This document shows positions 6,717 to 11,445 of a stretch of 11,445 bases of DNA, piece by piece. The first letter of the stretch is position 1. Every line of letters begins with the position of its first letter. Made by a program: the position numbers and the translations under genes. This DNA comes from an uncultured Lachnospiraceae bacterium (GTDB lineage Bacteria; Bacillota; Clostridia; Lachnospirales; Lachnospiraceae). The notes beneath the pieces were generated by a model. That model was not told where the DNA came from, searched no databases, and saw nothing but the letters and a program-made list of their open reading frames with translations. The DNA is taken from assembly GCA_910585255.1 (NCBI GenBank), contig CAJUEI010000115.1, forward strand, positions 1 through 11,445. Reading direction: 5' to 3'.

Positions 6717-7432
6717 ATCGATATTTAAAACAAGAGATAAAAAAAGCGTTTGAAGTTCCGGTGCCCAATCAGAAAAAGAAAACACAGTTTTTAAGAGAAT
6801 TTCCCAGACCACCGATTAGTATGCGGCAGTTTATTTTGATACAAATCACATATTTAAGGAAAGGGACAGTGGTTCTTTCTGGATTGTTCTTACTGCCTGT
6901 ATTAATAGGAGCTGATTCTATTAATCTGAATATTTTGTGGGTTATATCTGCACTTATTCCGTTTCTTGGTCTGTTGGCTGTAACAGAAAGTACTCGTTTT
7001 GCAATCTATGGAATGTATGAATTGGAAATGTCGGCAAGATTTTCGATAAAAAGTGTAATGTTTGCAAGAATGAGCGTTTTAGGACTGCTGGATGCTTTTA
7101 TTTTATGCTGTCTGATTCCACTGTGCTATAGAAACAGTTCCGTTTCTTTGCTTCAGACAGGAGTCTACCTTTTGGTTCCATATCTGCTGACAGTAAACAT
7201 TAGTTTGTATCTCACCCGTTGCTTTCATGGCAGAGAAGTGTTGTATAGCTGTATGTGTGCAGCAGTGCTGATTAGTGGGGGGAGCTGGGGACTGCATATA
7301 GCGGCTGACTTTGTATATCAAATTTCTTATATTTATTGGTGGATTATTTTATTTCTTTTTTTAATTGGCAGAATGGCACAGGAAATCTACCGCATAATGA
7401 AACAGACGGAGGAATTAGGATGGAACTTGTAA
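6713..7432 (+). CDS. six-helix membrane protein of the sigma/ABC operon (unknown function)
   Basis: I do not recognise this 239-residue protein. It begins with a basic cytosolic stretch of about 45 residues (MNRYLKQEIKKAFEVPVPNQ...). Six probable membrane helices follow, near 50-67, 72-92, 118-137, 147-167, 176-196 and 203-222, and a short cytosolic tail. No zinc-binding anti-sigma motif (H-x3-C-x2-C) is present. The start overlaps the sigma gene's stop by 4 bp, and its end overlaps the ATPase start by 13 bp, so all three are made in fixed proportion. That context suggests either an unconventional membrane anchor for the sigma factor or a second permease subunit. Both are inferences. Confidence 0.85.
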   Translation: MNRYLKQEIKKAFEVPVPNQKKKTQFLREFPRPPISMRQFILIQITYLRKGTVVLSGLFLLPVLIGADSINLNILWVISALIPFLGLLAVTESTRFAIYGMYELEMSARFSIKSVMFARMSVLGLLDAFILCCLIPLCYRNSSVSLLQTGVYLLVPYLLTVNISLYLTRCFHGREVLYSCMCAAVLISGGSWGLHIAADFVYQISYIYWWIILFLFLIGRMAQEIYRIMKQTEELGWNL

Positions 7433-8127
7433 TAGACAGAGTATCAAAACAATATAAAAATGATATAGCAGTTGACCGTATTTCTATAAAACTCCAAAAA
7501 GGGGTCTATGGGCTGCTGGGTGCAAACGGAGCAGGAAAGACAACTCTTATCAGAATGATCTGCGGGATATTAAAGCCTACAAGCGGTACGATTTCTTTTG
7601 ACGGTATGGATGTAAGCGAAGAAAATTACCGCTCTGTTTTGGGATATTTGCCGCAGGATTTTGGCTATTATCCCGAATTTACCGGATTGGATTTTCTTTT
7701 GTATATGGCGGCGTTAAAGGGGATAGGAAGGACACAGGCAAAGCAGAAAGCAAAGCAGCTTTTGCAGATAGTATCTTTGCAGGAGACTGCCAAAAAGAAA
7801 ATCAAAACATATTCTGGGGGGATGAAGCAAAGGCTGGGAATCGCACAGGCACTTCTTAATGAACCAAAGCTGCTGATTTTAGATGAGCCTACCGCCGGAC
7901 TGGATCCAAAAGAGCGGGTACACTTTCGCAATTTAATAGAAGACTGGGGCAGAGATCATATTGTGCTGCTGTCTACGCATATTGTGTCTGATGTGGAACA
8001 GATTGCCGATCAGGTTCTTTTGATGAAGGATGGACAGCTTATTTACTGCGGTAAGTGGGACGGAACAAAAGGAGATTTGGAAAGATTTTATTTACAGCAG
8101 TTTGGTGGGGAGGAAGGCAATGAGTAA
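7420..8127 (+). CDS. ABC transporter ATP-binding protein
   Basis: This 235-residue ATPase drives an exporter-type ABC system at the inner face of the membrane. All nucleotide-binding motifs are intact: Walker A GANGAGKT (34-41), Q-loop Gln79 (LPQDFG), signature YSGGMKQRLG (131-140), Walker B LLILDEP (151-157) with Glu156, D-loop AGLD (159-162) and switch His187. The sequence resembles the ATPases paired with ABC-2 permeases such as CcmA-like or bacitracin-type exporters. I use the ATG at 7420 because GGAGG lies at 7408-7412 and the protein begins there with the usual MELVIDRVSK. An in-frame upstream start at 7336 would overlap the membrane protein by about 100 bp. The gene overlaps the permease start by 8 bp. 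Confidence 0.95.
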   Translation: MELVIDRVSKQYKNDIAVDRISIKLQKGVYGLLGANGAGKTTLIRMICGILKPTSGTISFDGMDVSEENYRSVLGYLPQDFGYYPEFTGLDFLLYMAALKGIGRTQAKQKAKQLLQIVSLQETAKKKIKTYSGGMKQRLGIAQALLNEPKLLILDEPTAGLDPKERVHFRNLIEDWGRDHIVLLSTHIVSDVEQIADQVLLMKDGQLIYCGKWDGTKGDLERFYLQQFGGEEGNE

Positions 8128-9328
8128 TTTGAAAATGCTTTATTATTATGAATTAAAGAAATTATGGAAACGAAAAATGATTTGGGTTACGTTGCTGATT
8201 TTTCTTGTTGCTACAGCTATTACTATGCTTGGTGAGTTAATAGGGTATTATTATATTGGCAGTGAAAAAGCAGATACCAAGTATCATATGTTTCTGGTTG
8301 ACAGAGAGTATCAGAAGCAATTAGACGGCAGAGAAATCGATCAGTCTCTTTTGGAGGAAATGTCAGATGCCTATGGCAGGATTCCTATGACAGCGGAAAA
8401 GTACAGTTTAACGGAAGAATATCAAAAATATGCCAGACCGTATTGTGCCGTTTTTAATTTTGTACGGGATACAACCCGGATGACGGTTTCTGAAATGATG
8501 CAGTGGATACCGGACTTAGAAGATTTCTATAGGAAAAGACAGACTATGTTAGAGGAGGATTGGGAATCGTGCAGTCTGTCTGATGGTGAAAAAGAGTTTT
8601 GGAGACAAAAAGAAGCGGAGTTAGAAGTACCTTTTATGTATCGGATTACAGAAAGTTACAATATGCTGCTTCAGGGTGTTGCAACAGTTGGAGTTTTAGT
8701 ATTGTTGTCTGTGTCTATTTGTCTTTCAGGTGTATTTGCAGAAGAGCATACAAGAAGAACGGATCAGTTAATTCTTTGCAGTAAGCATGGGAAAGATGCG
8801 GCATATTGGGCAAAAGTTTTAGCAGGAGTTAGTTTTGCAGTTGGTGTTTCTTTTTTGCTGTTTACGTTTGCAGCTATATTGGCGTTTGGGGTATATGGAG
8901 CAGAGGGGTTTGATGCAGCGTTTCAATTAATATTTGCAAAATATTCGTATCCTATTACGGTGGGGCAGATGGTTTTTATTCTCTATGGATGCGTGATGGT
9001 AACGGCAGTTATTTTTAGTGTATTTGTGATGGTGCTTTCAGAATTATTTCACAGTGGTATTGCCACGCTTGCGGTTACTTCAGGTATGATTATATTGTCT
9101 ATGATATGTTCTGTTCCGGTACAGTATAGGATTGCGGCACAGATATGGAATTGGTCTCCAAGCAGTTTTCTTGCACCATGGAATATTTTTGATGTGTGGA
9201 TGGTTTCTGTTTTTGGACATTATTTTACGGCATGGCAGGCTGTGCCGGTGATTTATGTTGTGATTAGTGTAGGTATCGGTGCTATTGGAAAGATAGTGTA
9301 TCGGCGGTTTCAGGTTTCTGGCAGATAG
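8120..9328 (+). CDS. ABC-2-type transporter permease
   Basis: This 402-residue membrane protein is the likely partner of the preceding ATPase. One helix (about 20-42) is followed by a large, charged, probably extracytoplasmic loop (about 45-180). Five more helices follow near 184-206, 232-258, 279-306, 312-333 and 374-394. The segment FAEEHTRRTDQLILCSKHGK (207-226) matches the E-x-x-x-G/R-T-x-x-L/L-x-S coupling-helix pattern after the second helix of ABC-2 permeases. The ATG at 8120 has GGGGAGGAA at 8107-8115 and overlaps the ATPase stop; an alternative start at 8030 would lie deep in that gene. The cargo is not evident. Exporters of this layout often handle peptides or lipids. Confidence 0.9.
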   Translation: MSNLKMLYYYELKKLWKRKMIWVTLLIFLVATAITMLGELIGYYYIGSEKADTKYHMFLVDREYQKQLDGREIDQSLLEEMSDAYGRIPMTAEKYSLTEEYQKYARPYCAVFNFVRDTTRMTVSEMMQWIPDLEDFYRKRQTMLEEDWESCSLSDGEKEFWRQKEAELEVPFMYRITESYNMLLQGVATVGVLVLLSVSICLSGVFAEEHTRRTDQLILCSKHGKDAAYWAKVLAGVSFAVGVSFLLFTFAAILAFGVYGAEGFDAAFQLIFAKYSYPITVGQMVFILYGCVMVTAVIFSVFVMVLSELFHSGIATLAVTSGMIILSMICSVPVQYRIAAQIWNWSPSSFLAPWNIFDVWMVSVFGHYFTAWQAVPVIYVVISVGIGAIGKIVYRRFQVSGR

Positions 9329-9367
9329 TAGTAAAGGCAGCAGGTGATTTTGTTTTCGAAGAGGACG

Positions 9368-9594
9368 CCAGAGAGTATTAAGGCTTCACTGTTCCGCTCT
9401 TCGGAAAGCAGAAGCTCTAAGACTTCTGAATTTCGGTGTATCCGATCGGGCGGAACGGCACGCAATTCGCCTCTGCAGGAGGCTAAACACGTGCCTTTTT
9501 CGGGCACAAGTGCCCAAAAATCCTAGAGATCGACAGAAGTCTAAGAGCTTCTAGCTTTCCTTCGAAGTCACAGTGAACCCTTAATACTCTCTGG
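9368..9594. repeat. nested palindromic element, MITE-like candidate
   Basis: Two 61-bp arms, 9368-9428 and 9534-9594, are imperfect reverse complements. The outer 16 bases (CCAGAGAGTATTAAGG) match exactly, as do internal blocks such as GAAAGC and AGAAGCTCT. The 105-bp centre holds further hairpins: GGCACG/CGTGCC (9457-9462, 9490-9495) enclosing GCCTC/GAGGC, and TTTTT-C-GGGCAC / GTGCCC-AAAAA (9496-9520). The centre is clearly GC-richer than its flanks. No convincing coding frame exists on either strand, and I see no clear target duplication. It lies directly after the permease gene, so it may also be transcribed and act as a strong 3' structure. A non-autonomous mobile repeat is the best guess. 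Confidence 0.7.
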
Positions 9595-9687
9595 CTGTAT
9601 GATTCCGCAGGTTACGTTTTTTCTTTGTGAATACTGAAATGAATCAGAAATGTTTTGGTAGTTTTTTAGAATTTTATGGAAAAAATA

Positions 9688-9716
9688 TGGATTAGAAAAA
9701 ATTTTATTGGTATAAT
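9688..9716 (+). promoter_or_regulatory. probable extended -10 promoter for the NUDIX gene
   Basis: A perfect TATAAT (9711-9716) is preceded by TGG (9708-9710), an extended -10. At 17 bp spacing the -35 position reads TGGATT, which is weak. The rest of 9601-9810 is AT-rich and shows no gene. The predicted start, near 9723, leaves a leader of about 90 nt before the ATG at 9811. Confidence 0.5.
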
Positions 9717-9810
9717 AGAAATTATGTTATATTATTTTGAAAATTTCATCTGTAAAAAACGAAATATTTTTCAAGCTTAGCTGAGAAAAAAGGATGGAGG
9801 AAAAATAAAG

Positions 9811-10299
9811 ATGCGTTTTACATATTGTCCGCATTGTGGAAGAAAATTGATTAAAAAAGAAATTGGTGATGAGGGAAAGATTCCCTATTGTGAAAGCTGC
9901 TGTATTCCGTTATGGGATATGTTTACTACAAGTATCATCGCCGCTGTTATAAATGAATATCATGAAGTGGCATTGCTGCGGCAAAACTATGTTTCGTCTG
10001 CAAAGCATGTATGTGTAGCGGGAGTTATGAAAATAGGAGAATCTGCTGAACAAGCAGTGATTCGTGAGGTGAAAGAGGAAATCGGTCAAGATGTTGAAAC
10101 ACTGGAGTTTATCAGCAGTTATCCATATGAAGCCAAAGAAATGCTGATGTTAGGATATAAAGCAATAGTAAAAAAACAAGAACTGAAACTATCTGGTGAA
10201 GTAGATTCGGCTGAATGGGTTGCGTTTGATAATGCAGTTTCTTTATTAAAGGAAGGCAGCATTGCTTGGCAGCTTGTTAAAACAGTGATAGGAAAATAA
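9811..10299 (+). CDS. NUDIX hydrolase with N-terminal zinc ribbon (NudC-like)
   Basis: This 162-residue protein probably cleaves a nucleoside-diphosphate-linked compound in the cytosol. An N-terminal zinc ribbon has Cys6 and Cys9 (CPHCG) paired with Cys27 and Cys30 (CESC). The Nudix box spans 71-93 as GVMKIGESAEQAVIREVKEEIGQ, written G-x5-E-x7-R-E-x-x-E-E-x-G. Only the last position, Gln where a hydrophobic residue is usual, departs from consensus. Zinc ribbon plus Nudix box is the layout of NADH pyrophosphatases. However, their SQPWPFP-x-S signature is here SSYPYEAKE, and the protein is shorter than NudC (about 257), so NADH specificity is doubtful. GGAGG at 9797-9800 and nearby bases support the ATG. 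Confidence 0.9.
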   Translation: MRFTYCPHCGRKLIKKEIGDEGKIPYCESCCIPLWDMFTTSIIAAVINEYHEVALLRQNYVSSAKHVCVAGVMKIGESAEQAVIREVKEEIGQDVETLEFISSYPYEAKEMLMLGYKAIVKKQELKLSGEVDSAEWVAFDNAVSLLKEGSIAWQLVKTVIGK

Positions 10300-10312
10300 T
10301 TTTTTTTTAATA

Positions 10313-10645
10313 TTTATATTAGATGGAGAAAAATTGATTTCATTTTGTACATTTGCCGAAAAGGATGATATACAGCTTACTGATTTAACGCCTTGGATTG
10401 GATGGGTATATACATTTCCCTGTTACAGGGGGCACCGTTATATTGAAAAATTGCTGAATCATGCTGAACGATTGGCAGAAGAGGCAGGAATAAAGAATAT
10501 TTATATTTCAACAAATCATTGCGGATTATACGAAAAGTATGGTTATCAGTTTTTTAAAATAATGAAGGATATAGATGGAGAAGATTCTAGAGTTTATGTA
10601 AAAAATATAGTTTTATCCCATTTAGAAAAGAAAAAGGAAGCGTGA
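10313..10645 (+). pseudogene. GNAT acetyltransferase, 5'-truncated
   Basis: The frame encodes the second part of a GNAT acetyltransferase. A strand (SFCTFAEKDD), the cofactor strand GWVYTFPCYRGHRYIEKLL with R-G-H-R-Y in place of the usual R-x-x-G-x-G/A loop, and the closing NIYISTNHCGLYEKYGYQFF are all present. The first strand and helix, about 50-60 residues, are missing. Coding-like sequence (DGEK) continues upstream of the only possible start, a TTG at 10334 that corresponds to an internal Leu. GATGGAG at 10322-10328 could serve that TTG, so a short 103-residue product is conceivable. The gap to the NUDIX stop is only 34 bp, and a deletion probably joined the two genes. I favour a remnant. 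The substrate is unknown. Confidence 0.65.
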
Positions 10646-10672
10646 TATCTTATAAGAATACGATAGGATAGT

Positions 10673-10685
10673 TTGATTGAATCAA
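10673..10685. promoter_or_regulatory. 13-bp palindrome upstream of the flavodoxin gene
   Basis: TTGATT-G-AATCAA is a perfect palindrome with a one-base centre, 55 bp before the flavodoxin start. The left half could double as a -35 (TTGATT), but no well-spaced -10 follows. It may be an operator or chance in AT-rich DNA. Confidence 0.3.
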
Positions 10686-10739
10686 TAAAATATAAAAAAT
10701 AACAGAGTTTTTCCTACAGTAAATGAAAGGATTTTATTT

Positions 10740-11261
10740 ATGAAAACAATTGTAATTTATTATTCGCAGACAGGATTTACGAAACGATATGCCAAGTGGA
10801 TAGCAGAGGCAAAAAAAGCAGACTGTCTGGAACTGTCAAAAGCAAAAAAGAAAAATTTATCGGAATATAAAACGATTATCTTTGGAAGCTGGGCGTGTGC
10901 AGGTGGTATCCGTAAACTGAATTGGTTTAAAAAGAATATAGATAAATGGAAAGATAAAAAGTTAATTGTATTTTGTGTTGGTGCAAGTCCGATAGACAGC
11001 CCGGAAATTGATTTGGCTCTTAAACGAAATTTTAAAGAATCCGAATTAAAAAGGGTAAGTGTATTTTACTGTCCGGGTGGATTAAACTATAAAAGAATGT
11101 CCCTATCATCTAAGCTTATGATGAAGATATTTGTAACAACACTAAAAGCAAAAAAAGACAAAACCAATGCAGAACAAGAGACGATAAAAATGATTTCTTC
11201 GTCTTATAATATAGCAGATAAAAAATATATAGAACCTATTTTAAACTGTCTCAGCAAATAA
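10740..11261 (+). CDS. flavodoxin-domain protein
   Basis: This 173-residue protein is probably an FMN-binding cytosolic electron carrier or small quinone/protoporphyrinogen-type reductase of the flavodoxin_5 kind. The N-terminal strand MKTIVIYYSQTGFT carries the phosphate loop S9-Q-T-G-F-T14 that binds the FMN phosphate. The second strand and loop, YKTIIFGSWACAGGIRKL (43-60), and LIVFCVGASP (75-84) match the isoalloxazine-binding loops. The rest is helical and Lys-rich. AAAGGA at 10726-10731, 8 bp before the ATG, is the ribosome site. It stands alone after the GNAT remnant. A redox or oxygen-stress role is plausible for a strict anaerobe, but the partner is unknown. Confidence 0.85.
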   Translation: MKTIVIYYSQTGFTKRYAKWIAEAKKADCLELSKAKKKNLSEYKTIIFGSWACAGGIRKLNWFKKNIDKWKDKKLIVFCVGASPIDSPEIDLALKRNFKESELKRVSVFYCPGGLNYKRMSLSSKLMMKIFVTTLKAKKDKTNAEQETIKMISSSYNIADKKYIEPILNCLSK

Positions 11262-11372
11262 TATAAAAGTATAAATAATGAATTAAGAGAGAAAGAACGA
11301 ATCTTATCAGGAAAATGATATAATCCTTATCAAATACAGGATAATCCATCAGCAATCTAAAACATTTTTACA

Positions 11373-11416
11373 AGCAGAAAAAGACAGCTAGAGTGGGAAA
11401 GCGATGCTTTTCTGCT
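11373..11416. repeat. short inverted repeat near the right end
   Basis: AGCAGAAAA (11373-11381) is the exact reverse complement of TTTTCTGCT (11408-11416). The 26-nt interval holds a smaller AAAGC/GCTTT pair. No T-run follows in the terminator position. It may belong to the same repeat family as the palindromic element at 9368-9594. The rest of 11262-11372 shows nothing I can name. Confidence 0.4.
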
Positions 11417-11445
11417 GTGACTTCGGAGAAAAGTTAGAACATCTT
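11413..11445. repeat. diverged partial match to the 9368-9594 element, cut by window end
   Basis: CTGTGACTTCGGAGAAAAG followed by TTAGAACATCTT resembles the reverse complement of the right arm at 9534-9594 (CTGTGACTTCGAAGGAAAGC then TAGAAGCTCTT). CTGTGACTTCG (11 bases) is identical and the blocks after it are similar. The match runs off the window, so its extent cannot be judged. Confidence 0.4.

Noticed and set aside
7336..7419. Extended start of the ABC ATPase
   Set aside because: The 28 extra residues overlap a real membrane protein in another frame, and ATG 7420 has a strong GGAGG and the typical ABC N-terminus.
8030..8119. Extended start of the ABC permease
   Set aside because: The extra residues are a shadow of the ATPase C-terminus. 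ATG 8120 has GGGGAGGAA and a normal permease start.
9310..9526. Open frames on both strands through the palindromic element
   Set aside because: They are low-complexity readings of inverted repeats, with no ribosome site and no family resemblance.
1..11445. CRISPR array, tRNA or rRNA genes, complete transposase
   Set aside because: I looked for regular direct repeats, cloverleaf patterns and transposase motifs and saw none. Only the palindromic elements suggest mobility.

Overview
The window is AT-rich, and every gene I can support lies on the + strand. Good Shine-Dalgarno sites, a T-box riboswitch and the family content all point to a low-GC Firmicute. A gut clostridium of the Lachnospiraceae type is my best guess, but the sequence alone does not prove it. 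The region reads as a patchwork of short accessory units separated by gene remnants and palindromic elements, not as conserved core synteny.

Layout. 1-57 is probably the 3' tail of an upstream gene, and a doubtful small ORF follows it. 207-1855 is a pair: a pRiA4b ORF-3-like protein and a trypsin-like serine protease with no signal peptide. A 76-bp hairpin with perfect 21-bp arms separates them, and a Rho-independent terminator follows the protease. 1983-2683 is a decayed MATE transporter. 2762-5392 is a T-box-controlled unit: a sigma-A-type promoter, a threonine-specific T-box leader, a threonyl-tRNA synthetase that has lost most of its TGS domain, and a GNAT acetyltransferase. 5714-6027 is a frameshifted M23/LytM-like remnant ending at a strong terminator.

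6255-9328 is a tight four-gene operon with overlapping or nearly overlapping reading frames: an ECF-type sigma factor, a six-helix membrane protein of unknown function, an ABC ATPase and an ABC-2-type permease. It looks like a self-regulated export, envelope-stress or peptide-resistance module. No classical anti-sigma factor is visible, so the membrane protein is the obvious candidate for holding the sigma factor.

9368-9594 is a nested palindromic element with 61-bp imperfect inverted arms and no coding capacity, a good candidate for a MITE-like repeat. A diverged piece of similar sequence appears at the right end of the window. Beyond it lie a NUDIX hydrolase with a zinc ribbon, a 5'-truncated GNAT remnant and a flavodoxin-like protein.

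The strongest conclusions are the T-box/thrS unit, the ECF-ABC operon, the protease and the pseudogenes. The roles of the protease pair, the sigma/ABC operon and the palindromic elements are inference.
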